Assembly (NCBI RefSeq): GCF_001976145.1
Contig: NZ_MOXD01000007.1
Location: 62,001 to 126,000 of the forward strand
Direction: 5' to 3'
Source of the DNA: Serratia oryzae
GTDB lineage: Bacteria > Pseudomonadota > Gammaproteobacteria > Enterobacterales > Enterobacteriaceae
DNA: 64,000 bases
A program made the translations under genes and the position numbers. Below are positions 40,410-49,397 of the stretch, in pieces. The notes below the pieces were generated by a model that saw nothing but the letters and a program-made list of their open reading frames with translations, was not told the origin of the DNA and searched no databases. Numbering within the stretch: the first letter of the stretch is position 1; each line of letters begins with the position of its first letter.

Positions 40410-41366
40410 ATGTCCTGGGAAACCTGGAGTTTTGCATTTAACGTCACCGTCCCGAATTTGCTGATGATGCTGTTGGGGATCGTGCTGCGCCACACGCGGT
40501 TGATGGACGATCGTTTTATCGACGGTGCCAGCAAGCTGGTGTTCAACCTGGCTCTGCCCTGCCTGCTGTTTTTCAGCATTGCCACTAATCATCCGCAGTT
40601 GCGCGATAACTTTCCGCTGGTGATTTACGGTGCCTTGGGCACTCTTGCCACTTTCCTGCTGCTGGAAGTGGCTGCGAAGTGGCTGGTGAAAGACCCCCGT
40701 GAGCGCGGCGTGTTTGTGCAGGGGGGCTTTCGTGCCAATACCGCGATCGTCGGTTTGGCCTACGCCATGACCGCCTACGGCGATGAGGGTGTGGCCATCG
40801 CCTCGTTATACCTGACCGTGACGGTGCTCCTGTTTAATGTGCTGTCGGTGATTACCCTGACGCGCAGCCTGCAAGGTGGGCAGGGCAAGCAGATCAAGCG
40901 GTTGTCGCTGTTGCGCAGTATCGCTACCAATCCACTGATTATTGGCTTGCTGAGCGGCTTGGCCTATGCGCAAACCGGGCTGGGTATTCCGCAGGTGTTT
41001 AAGCAAACCGGCAGCTATATTTCCGGGCTTTCATTGCCATTGGCGTTACTGTGTACCGGTGCCAGCCTCGATTTACGGGCCATGTTCCGTTCGTCCAACG
41101 TCGCTGCGCTGGCGTCATCCGCCAAGCTATTTTTGGTGCCGACGCTGATGACATTCGGCGGATGGTTATTTGGCTTTCACGGTGCGGCGCTGGGGATTAT
41201 CTTCCTGTTCTCGGCAACGCCGACGGCATCGGGCAGCTATGTCATGACCCGCGCAATGGGGGGGAATGCCACGCTGGCGGCTAATATCATTGCCATCACC
41301 ACCGTAGGCTCATTTTTTACCACCGTGCTGGGGATTTATCTCCTGCGCTCGTGGGGTGTGATTTAA
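40410..41366 (+). CDS. AEC-family (auxin efflux carrier-like) transporter
   Basis: A 318-residue membrane protein with about ten hydrophobic segments. AEC-family features are the paired domains with FNLALPCLLFFSIA in the first half and SATPTASGSYVMTRAMGGN near the end. Bacterial members include malonate and other organic-anion carriers, so the substrate is open. The ATG at 40410 follows GAAGGAACGTC. It lies between der and yfgJ, where E. coli lacks it; the zinc-ribbon gene follows by 16 bp and may share its transcript. Confidence 0.82.
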   Translation: MSWETWSFAFNVTVPNLLMMLLGIVLRHTRLMDDRFIDGASKLVFNLALPCLLFFSIATNHPQLRDNFPLVIYGALGTLATFLLLEVAAKWLVKDPRERGVFVQGGFRANTAIVGLAYAMTAYGDEGVAIASLYLTVTVLLFNVLSVITLTRSLQGGQGKQIKRLSLLRSIATNPLIIGLLSGLAYAQTGLGIPQVFKQTGSYISGLSLPLALLCTGASLDLRAMFRSSNVAALASSAKLFLVPTLMTFGGWLFGFHGAALGIIFLFSATPTASGSYVMTRAMGGNATLAANIIAITTVGSFFTTVLGIYLLRSWGVI

Positions 41367-41382
41367 CCTGAAGGAAAGAAAG

Positions 41383-41604
41383 ATGGAAGCACTCTGCCCT
41401 CGCTGTACCCAGCCTATGAACTGGGTGAATGGTCACTATCACTGTGATAGCTGTAACGGTGATTATCGGCAGCTTGCCGCGTGCCCCGACTGCGGGCAAC
41501 CATTGCAAGAGTTGAAAGCCTGCGGCGCAGTGGATTACCTGTGCCAAAACGGCCATGGGCTGATCTCTAAAAAGCGCGTCAGATTCAGTTATCAGCCGCT
41601 TTAA
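41383..41604 (+). CDS. yfgJ: Zinc-ribbon protein YfgJ
   Basis: A 73-residue protein with the zinc-binding pairs CPRC, CDSC and CPDC and a further pair of cysteines downstream. Only small DUF1407-type relatives are known and the function is undefined. Start behind AAGGAAAGAAAG. The der-yfgJ-xseA order in E. coli supports the name; here about 6 kb of other genes separates it from xseA. Confidence 0.82.
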   Translation: MEALCPRCTQPMNWVNGHYHCDSCNGDYRQLAACPDCGQPLQELKACGAVDYLCQNGHGLISKKRVRFSYQPL

Positions 41605-41615
41605 ACACAGGCGGC

Positions 41616-42698
41616 TTACACATCATACAGACGGTGATCGTGGGTACTGACCGCCGGTGTCACCTTGTTGGGGCTGAGGCGTTTAACCGAAGCCCGCGCC
41701 ACCAGGCGCCCGCACAGCAGCATATTGCACGGTGGTGCGTCCGGCCGCAGCATACGGCGCTGCAACAGCCCAATAGCTTCTATACCTAACTCATCGCGCG
41801 GTACGTGCACCGAGGTGAGTGGCACATCATGGATTTCCGCCAGATTAAAGCCGTCGGTGCTCATCACCGAAATATCCCCCGGTACGCTGAGCTGCAGTTT
41901 TTTAAGGGCGTTCACTGCGCCAACGGCCATATAGTCGCCGCCGAGCAGGATGGCGCTTGGCAAGCGTGCCCGATCGTCAATGCTGCTGATAAAGGTGGTG
42001 AGTGCTTGCTCTGCCTCTTGGCTGCCAAAACCTGAGGTGGTGATCAGGTGTTGGCCATCGTCGAAGGGAATATTATGCCGAATATACGCCTGCCGGATGC
42101 CCGCCAAACGCAGCTCCATGGTATTACGGCGCAGGCATTGCAGATTCAGGATGCGGCTGTGGCCTTGTTCGAACAGATAGTTGGCTGAGTGCTCACCAAT
42201 CAACTGATGATCGGGGGAAACGCTGTCAAGCCGCATCTGGCGATCCGTGCAGTTAATCAGCACGCAGGGTTTGTTGAGATCGGCCGCCAGCGTATGGATA
42301 TGCTCGTCATCAATACCGATGATCAGCGCCGCTTCGGTTTGCGGATCGCTCATTTTTTCCATAAACAGCGCGCTGTCACTGTGAATTTCTTCCAGCCCGC
42401 AATAGCGGATCCGCACTTCATGCTGCGCCAGTGCTGCTGTGATCCCCTGAATGACCTTGTAGTAGAAGATATCGGTACGCACATCGAAGGCGCGCTGGGG
42501 GGCAAATATCATCACATTGTTCAGCATCAGCCTGCCGCTGGAAAGCCCCTGTAAGATCCCGTTCTGTTGCGCGCATTCCAGCACCCGTTGCCGTGCTGCT
42601 TTGCTGGTGTTGGCTTTTCCAGCCAGCACGCGGGAAACAGTACTGATAGAAAGGCCGGTTTGGCGGGCGATTTCCTGTATTTTTAGCTTTCCGTTCAT
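41616..42698 (-). CDS. LacI-family transcriptional repressor
   Basis: A 360-residue regulator. The LacI helix-turn-helix is at the N-terminus (KIQEIARQTGLSISTVSRVLAGKANTS, residues 6-32 region), followed by a sugar-binding core (LGGDYMAVGAVNALKKL, MSTDGFNLAEIHDVPLTSV). It is divergent from an MFS transporter plus GH31 glycosidase and almost certainly represses them until their sugar is present. Two near-palindromes between the genes are candidate operators. A 29-residue C-terminal extension ends in THDHRLYDV. Confidence 0.92.
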   Translation of the reverse strand: MNGKLKIQEIARQTGLSISTVSRVLAGKANTSKAARQRVLECAQQNGILQGLSSGRLMLNNVMIFAPQRAFDVRTDIFYYKVIQGITAALAQHEVRIRYCGLEEIHSDSALFMEKMSDPQTEAALIIGIDDEHIHTLAADLNKPCVLINCTDRQMRLDSVSPDHQLIGEHSANYLFEQGHSRILNLQCLRRNTMELRLAGIRQAYIRHNIPFDDGQHLITTSGFGSQEAEQALTTFISSIDDRARLPSAILLGGDYMAVGAVNALKKLQLSVPGDISVMSTDGFNLAEIHDVPLTSVHVPRDELGIEAIGLLQRRMLRPDAPPCNMLLCGRLVARASVKRLSPNKVTPAVSTHDHRLYDV

Positions 42699-42724
42699 TC
42701 TGTGATCTCCTTCAAATTCGTTTA

Positions 42725-42738
42725 TGAGAATATTTTCA
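42725..42738. promoter_or_regulatory. Putative LacI-family operator 1
   Basis: TGAGAATATTTTCA is a near-perfect 14-bp palindrome 27 bp upstream of the repressor start. The second copy is at 42801-42814. Confidence 0.45.
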
Positions 42739-42800
42739 CAGCATTTTTTGGCTTATGAACGGCTTCCAACTGCCATAGTAGTGATATTTTAACTTTATCA

Positions 42801-42814
42801 TGAAAATTTTTGCA
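42801..42814. promoter_or_regulatory. Putative LacI-family operator 2
   Basis: TGAAAATTTTTGCA resembles operator 1 (shared TGA-AAT-TT-CA spacing) and lies 76 bp from it, close to a whole number of DNA turns, which would suit looping. Confidence 0.35.
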
Positions 42815-42957
42815 AAAAACGCCATTTCGCTCCCTCGTTTCACTGGTTAGTCTGCTCTGGTACACCAATTTTATCGATTTATCAGGCCAATTCGCTGGGC
42901 TGGATTACAAGTAAAACAAATTAAATCATAGGGTTGTAAAAACAGTGACGTTGTATC

Positions 42958-42973
42958 TGTGAGTGTCATCACA
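42958..42973. promoter_or_regulatory. CRP site upstream of the MFS-GH31 operon
   Basis: TGTGAGTGTCATCACA has both perfect half sites TGTGA and TCACA with the 6-bp spacer of the CRP consensus. Its centre is 83 bp before the transporter start codon, suitable for activation. The 350-bp space thus holds operators on the left and the activator site on the right. Confidence 0.8.
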
Positions 42974-43048
42974 AGAATTCGCTGTTAACACCTCCGATAG
43001 CAAAATGTGCTCTACCAAAAAGGTGCATTGTCACCACGGAGATTCGAG

Positions 43049-44353
43049 ATGAGCGTAGAAATCGAACAAACCGCTGTTCGCAGCGGCCGCAAATTTAAGT
43101 CGTTACGCTGGTGGATGCTGGCGTTGTTCCTGTTGGGGGTGACAGTTAACTACATCACCCGTAACTCGTTGGGTATTCTGGCACCGGAACTGAAAACCAG
43201 CCTCAACATGACCACCGAGCAATATTCCTGGGTGGTAGCCTCATTCCAATTGGCTTACACCGTATTCCAGCCGATCTGCGGTTGGCTGATTGACGTCATC
43301 GGCCTGAAAATGGGCTTCCTGATCTGTGCCAGTATCTGGGCGGTGGTTTGTATGCTGCACGCCGGAGCGGGCAGTTGGCTGCAACTGGCGATCCTGCGCT
43401 TTTTTATGGGGGGCGCGGAAGCTGCTGCGACACCGGCCAACGCTAAAGCCATTTCTGACTGGTTCCCAAAAAAGGAACGGCCGATTGCCGCAGGTTGGGC
43501 TGGAGTAGGCTTCTCGATCGGTGCGATGCTGGCACCACCGATCATCGTCATTGCACACGTTTCCTTTGGCTGGCAGGGAGCGTTCCTGTTTTCCGGCGCA
43601 TTGGCGCTGGTGTGGGTCGTGTTGTGGTGGGCGTTCTACTATTCACCGGAGAAACACCCGAATCTGAGCCAGAAAGAATTTGATTTGATTAACGAGGATA
43701 ACGAGCCGGTGCTGCCAAAGCTGCCGTTCTTCAAATCGCTGGCGATCCTGTGCAAAAACAAAAAGTTCTACGGTATCGCCATTCCGGCGTTTCTGGCTGA
43801 ACCGGCCTGGGCGGTATTCAGTTTCTGGGTTCCACTTTATCTGGCCACCGAACGCGGGATGGATCTCAAGCAGATCGCCATGTTTGCCTGGCTGCCGTTC
43901 CTGGCTGCGGATATCGGTAGCGTTGCCAGTGGCTATCTCACCACGCTGTATCGCAAATGGTTTGGCTGTTCGCGCGTGAACTCGGTGGTCGCCAGCTCGG
44001 TTACCGGGGCTTTCATGATGGTGTCGCTGGCGTTTGTGGCGATCACCAAAGATCCTTATATCGCGATCGCGCTGATCTCCGTTGGTGGCTTTGGTCACCA
44101 GGTGATCTCCTGCATGTTGAGCGCTTTGGTGGTGGAATCTTTCGATAAAAACCAGATGGCGACGGTTAACGGCATGCGCGGCTCCAGCGCCTGGATCGCC
44201 AGCTTCCTGTTTACGCTGCTGATCGGTGCGGTTTCCGACACCGTTGGCTTCAACCCGCTGTTCGTTGCCATGGGCTTCTTTGATTTGATCGGTGCCATGT
44301 TCCTGATCGGCCTGATTGCCGAGCGCGGTAAGAAACCTTCACCTACTGTTTAA
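43049..44353 (+). CDS. MFS transporter, anion:cation symporter (hexuronate-type) family
   Basis: A 434-residue major facilitator with 12 hydrophobic segments. The first-half block GVTVNYITRNSLGILAPEL and the WFPKKERPIAAGWAGVGFSIG segment resemble the ExuT-type ACS family, which carries sugar acids and related anions. The ATG at 43049 follows CGGAGATTCG; an upstream in-frame start at 43007 has no good ribosome site. The glycosidase follows by 11 bp, so it probably imports the glycoside or its product. Confidence 0.87.
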   Translation: MSVEIEQTAVRSGRKFKSLRWWMLALFLLGVTVNYITRNSLGILAPELKTSLNMTTEQYSWVVASFQLAYTVFQPICGWLIDVIGLKMGFLICASIWAVVCMLHAGAGSWLQLAILRFFMGGAEAAATPANAKAISDWFPKKERPIAAGWAGVGFSIGAMLAPPIIVIAHVSFGWQGAFLFSGALALVWVVLWWAFYYSPEKHPNLSQKEFDLINEDNEPVLPKLPFFKSLAILCKNKKFYGIAIPAFLAEPAWAVFSFWVPLYLATERGMDLKQIAMFAWLPFLAADIGSVASGYLTTLYRKWFGCSRVNSVVASSVTGAFMMVSLAFVAITKDPYIAIALISVGGFGHQVISCMLSALVVESFDKNQMATVNGMRGSSAWIASFLFTLLIGAVSDTVGFNPLFVAMGFFDLIGAMFLIGLIAERGKKPSPTV

Positions 44354-44364
44354 GCTGGATACTT

Positions 44365-46731
44365 ATGAAAACGTTAAAAAATTGGACGTTGGCGGGGCAA
44401 TATGCCGATCACATTGAGTTGCTGGTGGATGAACGGCACCTGTTCTGCCTCTACGTCTTGGAAAATTCACTGTTCCGCGTGCTGATCAAACGCAACGGTG
44501 AGCTGGCACTGAACCGCACCTGGAGTATTGCCCCGGAAGGGGACGTTCCTTGGGAAGGGCGGGATCGCCTGAGTGTCGCCGGTTTCGGCTTGCCCGGTTA
44601 CCAACTGCAGCGCAACGGTGAAACCTTAACGCTGGCCACCCCGCAGTTGCGGGTGACGGTGCACCAACCGCTGTGGCTGGAATGGGAATATTGTGACGCA
44701 GAGGGTGAATGGCAGCCGTTGGCGACGGATCGCCCCACCAGCGCTTATCTGCTCAACGCACATGGTGACGGGGTGGCGCACTATCAGCGCCGCTATGCCG
44801 CTGAGCGCTATTATGGTTTAGGTGAGAAGACCGGCGATCTGGAGCGCAGTGGCCGCCGTTTTGAGATGCGTAACCTGGATGCGATGGGGTATAACGCCGC
44901 CAGCACCGATCCGCTCTACAAGCATATTCCGTTTACCATTACGCGCCGGGCAGACGTCAGCTTTGGGCTGTTTTATGACAACCTGAGCAGCTGTTGGCTG
45001 GATCTCGGCAATGAGATCGACAACTATCATCTGGCCTACCGTCGCTATCAGGCAGAGGCGGGCGATCTGGATTACTACCTGTTCCTCGGCCCGAAAGTGC
45101 TGGATGTCACCAAGGCTTTGGTGCGCCTGACCGGTAAAACGCATTTCGGGCCGAAATGGAGCCTCGGCTACAGCGGTTCTACCATGCACTACACCGACGC
45201 ACCGGATGCGCAGCAGCAGTTGCAGCAGTTTATCCAACTGTGCAAACAGCACGATATTCCCTGCGATTCGTTCCAGCTCTCGTCGGGTTACACCTCGATT
45301 GGCAACAAGCGTTATGTGTTCAACTGGAACTACGACAAGGTGCCGCAGCCTAAACAGCTCAGTAAAGCCTTCCACGATGCTGGGCTGAAGCTGGCGGCGA
45401 ATATCAAACCTTGCCTGTTGCAGGATCACCCCCAGTATCAGCAGGTGGCAGAGCAAGGGTTGTTTATCCGTGATTCGGAAAGCAACAGCCCGGAGCGCTC
45501 GAGTTTCTGGGACGATGAGGGTTCACACCTCGATTTCACCAACCCGGCCACGGTGCGCTGGTGGCAGCAGGGTGTTACCGAGCAACTGCTGAATATGGGC
45601 ATCGATGCTACCTGGAATGATAACAACGAATATGAAGTCTGGGACGGCGAGGCGCGCTGCCACGGTTTTGGCCAGCAGATAGCCATCAAGCATATCCGCC
45701 CGGTGATGCCATTGCTGATGATGCGCGCCTCGTTGGAGGCGCAACAGCGGTTTGCGCCGCATCTGCGTCCTTATCTGATCTCCCGTTCCGGCTGCGCGGG
45801 AATGCAGCGCTATGTACAAACCTGGAGCGGTGATAACCGCACCAACTGGCAAACCCTGCGTTACAACACCCGCATGGGATTGGGCATGAGCCTGTCGGGG
45901 CTGTTTAACGTCGGGCATGACGTCGGCGGTTTTTCCGGTGATAAACCGGATGCCGAGCTGTTTGTGCGCTGGGTGCAGAACGGTGTCATGCATCCACGTT
46001 TTACGATTCATTCATGGAACGACGACGCTACCGTCAATGAACCCTGGATGTATCCGGCCGCCACGCCAATGATTCGTGAGGCAATCAATCTGCGTTATCG
46101 CCTGATGCCTTACTTCTACACCCTGTTGTGGCAGGCGAGCACCGACGATGAGCCAATGCTGCGGCCAACCTTCCTCGATCACGAGCATGATGAGCGCACC
46201 TGGCGGGAAACCGATGATTTCCTGATTGGCCGCGATCTGCTGGTGGCCAGCGTGGTGGAGCAGGGGCAGCGTCAGCGTGAGGTTTATCTGCCGGACAACG
46301 GCGATGGCTGGTACTGCTTCTACAGCGGCCAATGGTTCAGCGGCGGCCAGACCATTGTATTGGATGCGCCACTGGAGCGCCTGCCGCTGCTGGTGCGCGC
46401 CGGTGCAGCACTGCCGCTATCGCAACGTCTGGGCCATGTGGATATCGCTGCAGACGATCGCCGCGAATTGCAGCTATTCCCCACCAAGGGCTGTGGGCGT
46501 TCCGCAGGGATGCTGTTTGAAGACGACGGTGAAAGCTACGGTTGGCAGCAGGATAACGCGCTGTGGCTGCTGTGGCAGGCGGTGAGCGACAACGCGCGTA
46601 TTGAGCTGACCATCACCACCGAAGGGCATTTTAAACCGGCCTGGCAAACGCTGGATATCACGCTGCCGGCGGGCGAAACCCGTGAACTGTGGGTGAATGG
46701 GGTGCGTAGCGATGTTTATGCGTTAAATTAA
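44365..46731 (+). CDS. Glycoside hydrolase family 31 enzyme
   Basis: A 788-residue cytoplasmic (no signal peptide) GH31 enzyme. It has an N-terminal beta domain, a catalytic barrel from about residue 260, and C-terminal beta domains. The nucleophile motif, usually WxDMNE, reads WNDNNE here (Asp419); the acid/base is probably Asp490 in TWSGDNRTNW. GH31 members cleave alpha-glucosides, alpha-xylosides or sulfoquinovosides; the Asn in place of Met and the transporter type leave the substrate open. It is the last gene of the operon with the MFS gene. Confidence 0.87.
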   Translation: MKTLKNWTLAGQYADHIELLVDERHLFCLYVLENSLFRVLIKRNGELALNRTWSIAPEGDVPWEGRDRLSVAGFGLPGYQLQRNGETLTLATPQLRVTVHQPLWLEWEYCDAEGEWQPLATDRPTSAYLLNAHGDGVAHYQRRYAAERYYGLGEKTGDLERSGRRFEMRNLDAMGYNAASTDPLYKHIPFTITRRADVSFGLFYDNLSSCWLDLGNEIDNYHLAYRRYQAEAGDLDYYLFLGPKVLDVTKALVRLTGKTHFGPKWSLGYSGSTMHYTDAPDAQQQLQQFIQLCKQHDIPCDSFQLSSGYTSIGNKRYVFNWNYDKVPQPKQLSKAFHDAGLKLAANIKPCLLQDHPQYQQVAEQGLFIRDSESNSPERSSFWDDEGSHLDFTNPATVRWWQQGVTEQLLNMGIDATWNDNNEYEVWDGEARCHGFGQQIAIKHIRPVMPLLMMRASLEAQQRFAPHLRPYLISRSGCAGMQRYVQTWSGDNRTNWQTLRYNTRMGLGMSLSGLFNVGHDVGGFSGDKPDAELFVRWVQNGVMHPRFTIHSWNDDATVNEPWMYPAATPMIREAINLRYRLMPYFYTLLWQASTDDEPMLRPTFLDHEHDERTWRETDDFLIGRDLLVASVVEQGQRQREVYLPDNGDGWYCFYSGQWFSGGQTIVLDAPLERLPLLVRAGAALPLSQRLGHVDIAADDRRELQLFPTKGCGRSAGMLFEDDGESYGWQQDNALWLLWQAVSDNARIELTITTEGHFKPAWQTLDITLPAGETRELWVNGVRSDVYALN

Positions 46732-46774
46732 GGGCTATTCCAAACGATTTACGATCACGATCGTAATGGAACCG

Positions 46775-46817
46775 ATCCCCAAGGGCGTATTCCATGCTGC
46801 TCTTGGGGATAATTTTT
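46775..46817 (+). terminator. Terminator after the GH31 gene
   Basis: ATCCCCAAG and CTTGGGGAT around an 18-base loop, followed by AATTTTTT. It ends the transporter-glycosidase operon. Confidence 0.75.
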
Positions 46818-46985
46818 TGTATTCGATTTTAATATTGCCGACGGCATGATCCTCTCTGATATATTCTCTGCCAACGTACTGTTATGTCCTCTTTTATAAG
46901 AAACTGTATCTATATCTCTCCCAGTGAAAAAATTAACGTGTTTAACTTCCACAATAAGCAACGATATTAATCATAAAGAGAGAAA

Positions 46986-47525
46986 ATGATGACAAAATAT
47001 ATCTCAATGGCTCTGGTGGCGATTTTTCTGTCTGGCAGCGCACCTGCAATAGCAAAAGATAAATCTCAACGCAGTGAAAATAACATTACCTTTTTTGATT
47101 CAGGCAAGTTTAGCGGGTTGCCTTTCTCTGATGCGGTTAAGGTCGGCAACCTGTTGTTTCTCTCCGGGGAAATTGCGTCAGAAAGGCAGCCGGATAATAG
47201 CTTTAAAGTTATTCCGGGGGGGATTAAAGCCGAAACGCAAAGAATTTTTGAAAATATCAGAGTATCGCTGAATGAAAAAGGGTATGACATGAAGGATATT
47301 ATCAAATGCACGGTAATGTTAGCTGATATGTCGGAGTGGGCCGAGTTTAACGAAGTCTATCAAACCTTTTTTAGCAAACCCTATCCTGCACGCAGCGCAT
47401 TTGGCGTGAGCGGTTTGGCATTAGGCGCTAAGGCTGAAGTGGAGTGTATTGCTGCCAAATATACCCGTCATACTTCAAGTTGCTTGGGTGTTGGCTGCCC
47501 TCACTCACCCCAGTCACTTACTTGA
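46986..47525 (+). CDS. Exported RidA-family protein with an ERIC-encoded C-terminal tail
   Basis: A 179-residue product. The signal peptide MMTKYISMALVAIFLSGSA(PAIA) is unusual for the RidA/YjgF family, whose cytoplasmic members deaminate reactive enamines. The RidA core follows: FLSGEIASE, TQRIFENIRVSLNEKGYDM, IIKCTVMLADMSEWAEFNEVY, and PYPARSAFGVSGLALGAKAEVECIAAK. The active-site arginine region (PARSAFGV) is kept. The last 21 residues, after IAAK (codon 47457-47459), are read from an inserted 127-bp ERIC repeat; without it the frame would stop at TAA directly after that lysine. Upstream DNA is AT-rich and the gene interrupts yfgJ-xseA synteny. Confidence 0.85.
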   Translation: MMTKYISMALVAIFLSGSAPAIAKDKSQRSENNITFFDSGKFSGLPFSDAVKVGNLLFLSGEIASERQPDNSFKVIPGGIKAETQRIFENIRVSLNEKGYDMKDIIKCTVMLADMSEWAEFNEVYQTFFSKPYPARSAFGVSGLALGAKAEVECIAAKYTRHTSSCLGVGCPHSPQSLT

Positions 47526-47586
47526 GTAAGCTCCTGGGGCTTCGCTCAGTTGCCGCCTACAAGCAACTCGAATTATTTTGGGTATA
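47460..47586. repeat. Full-length ERIC element (127 bp)
   Basis: TATACCC to GGGTATA, 127 bp. The central palindrome CACCCCAGTCACTTACTTGA / GTAAGCTCCTGGGG is the standard ERIC core, and the inverted ends share AGTTGCTTG. Flanked by a TA duplication that splits a TAA stop codon. The remaining space up to xseA holds a weak terminator and a hairpin-repeat pair. Confidence 0.95.
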
Positions 47587-47603
47587 AATGTAAATCTCAT
47601 TGT

Positions 47604-47640
47604 GGCTGTATCTGCTAAAGAGCGGGATACAGCCCGGTTT
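47604..47640 (+). terminator. Hairpin after the RidA-like gene
   Basis: GGCTGTATC / GATACAGCC, 9-bp stem with a 13-base loop, then CGGTTT. Probably the original terminator of the RidA-like gene. Confidence 0.5.
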
Positions 47641-47715
47641 CACTGCGGCAAGATTATGGTCACTCTTCAACCGCACGCTTCTTGCGTAATGCTTGTCAGT
47701 TAAGGCTAACTAGTT

Positions 47716-47804
47716 CCCTCTCCCTTGGGGAGAGGGTTAGGGTGAGGGGATGAACACCGCACTACAAGCCCCTCACCCCGGTCCTCTCCCACGGAGAGAG
47801 GGGG
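47716..47804. repeat. Inverted pair of CCCTCTCCC/GGGAGAGGG repeats
   Basis: Unit 1 at 47716-47749 (CCCTCTCCC, TTGG, GGAGAGGG, TTAGGGTGAGGGG) and an inverted unit 2 at about 47768-47804. The left flank GTTAAGGCTAAC matches the flank of the copy at 15906-15988 in reverse. It lies between two convergent genes. Confidence 0.75.
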
Positions 47805-47845
47805 CGACTCCTTTAGCAATTGCACACGATTATGCAGTTTTGCGT

Positions 47846-49228
47846 TTAACTGACCGACATTACACGCTTCTTGCGTGGTTTCTTTGCTACGGTGACGGTT
47901 TTCACCTCGCTTTCCACCCAGCCATCCTGCAGGCGGGTTTTCAGCATTTCCCCGACGTGCGCCTGCTTGGTGGTTTTCAACAGCTCGCCACGCGGCGTTT
48001 GTGTCACGCTATAGCCGCGCGCCAAGGTAGCTAATGGGCTAACGGCTTCCAACTGGCTGCAAGCCACGCCAAAACGCTGACGATAGCCGTTGAGCTGCCG
48101 TTCCAGCCCCTGTTGCAAGCGGTATTCCTGCTGCTGAAGGCGCTGCTGTAAACGGTGGATCCGGCCCATGGGCTGCATTTGCGCCAACAGCTGCTGAGCG
48201 CGTTCACTGCGGCGGGCCGCCAGCCGCAGGCGCTGTTGCATGCCTTCTTCCAGGCGGTGCTGCAGCTTGAACAGCAGCGTTTGCTGCCGCGCCAGACGAA
48301 GATGTGGGTGCTGTTGCTGCAAACGGTGATTGATGCGGGTGAACTGTTGTTGCCGCTGGGCTAGATAATAGTCCATCGCCATTTCCAGCCGTTGCTGCTG
48401 AGACTGCAACTGGCGCAACAGCTCAAGCTGATTACGGCTGATCAGCTCGGCGGCGGCGGAAGGCGTCGGCGCGCGCAGGTCAGCGACAAAGTCGGCGATG
48501 GTGACGTCGGTTTCATGGCCGACGGCGCTGACGATCGGTATATGGCTGGCGAAAATCGCCCGCGCCACGCGTTCGTCGTTAAAGCTCCACAGGTCTTCCA
48601 GCGAACCCCCGCCACGGCCGACGATCAGCACATCACACTCATCACGGCGGTTAGCGGTCTCAATGGCGCGCACGATCTGCAACGGCGCTTCAGCACCTTG
48701 CACAGAAGTAGGGTAAATCACGATCGGCAGGGAAGGATCGCGCCGTTGTAGCACTTGCAGAATATCATGCAGCGCAGCGCCGCTGGCGGAAGTGATCACA
48801 CCGACGCATTTGGCAGGGCTAGGGAGCGGTTGCTTGAACTGCTGATCGAATAGCCCTTCTGCCGCCAGGCGCTGTTTCAGCTGCTCGAACTGCTGTTGCA
48901 GCAGGCCGTCACCGGCAGGCTGCATGCTTTCAGCAATCAGCTGATAGTCGCCACGCGGTTCATACAGGGTGATGCTGGCACGCACCAATACCTGCTGGCC
49001 GTTCTGTGGGCGGAAAGTGGTGCGGCGGTTGCTGTTGCGGAACATCGCACAGCGCACCTGCGCACGGTCATCCTTTAGCGTGAAATACCAGTGGCCGGAA
49101 GAGGGTTGGGAAAAGTTGGAGATCTCGGCAGAGAGCCAAATCTGCCCCATTTCCATTTCCAACAGCTGTCGGACCGTCTGATTCAGGCGGCTTACGGTAA
49201 AAATGGACGGTGAAGTAGGTAGCGACAT
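47846..49228 (-). CDS. xseA: Exodeoxyribonuclease VII large subunit
   Basis: A 460-residue subunit (E. coli 456) of the single-strand exonuclease ExoVII. It has an N-terminal OB fold ([19 protein letters not shown]), a catalytic domain with [12 protein letters not shown] and [17 protein letters not shown], and a long Gln-rich coiled coil near residues 280-390. The ATG at 49228 is chosen over a further upstream start to match the family N-terminus. Divergent from guaB, as in E. coli. Confidence 0.96.
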   Translation of the reverse strand: MSLPTSPSIFTVSRLNQTVRQLLEMEMGQIWLSAEISNFSQPSSGHWYFTLKDDRAQVRCAMFRNSNRRTTFRPQNGQQVLVRASITLYEPRGDYQLIAESMQPAGDGLLQQQFEQLKQRLAAEGLFDQQFKQPLPSPAKCVGVITSASGAALHDILQVLQRRDPSLPIVIYPTSVQGAEAPLQIVRAIETANRRDECDVLIVGRGGGSLEDLWSFNDERVARAIFASHIPIVSAVGHETDVTIADFVADLRAPTPSAAAELISRNQLELLRQLQSQQQRLEMAMDYYLAQRQQQFTRINHRLQQQHPHLRLARQQTLLFKLQHRLEEGMQQRLRLAARRSERAQQLLAQMQPMGRIHRLQQRLQQQEYRLQQGLERQLNGYRQRFGVACSQLEAVSPLATLARGYSVTQTPRGELLKTTKQAHVGEMLKTRLQDGWVESEVKTVTVAKKPRKKRVMSVS

Positions 49229-49320
49229 GTGACCCAGATCAAATTCTAAAACAACCACTTAATTGGCCGATACTACAGCGCCGGAACAAGTAATCAAGAG
49301 CTTTTGTAAGAAAGTGCTGG

Positions 49321-49336
49321 AGGCAATCGATTACGC
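49321..49336 (+). promoter_or_regulatory. guaB: Possible PurR site upstream of guaB
   Basis: AGGCAATCGATTACGC matches the PurR consensus in 11 of 16 positions and lies about 60 bp before the guaB start. guaBA is PurR-regulated in E. coli. Confidence 0.4.
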
Positions 49337-49397
49337 CCTGTAGAATGCCACGGCAATATTTTATCCTTTCCGCATCCACCTTGGTGAGATATTGCCC

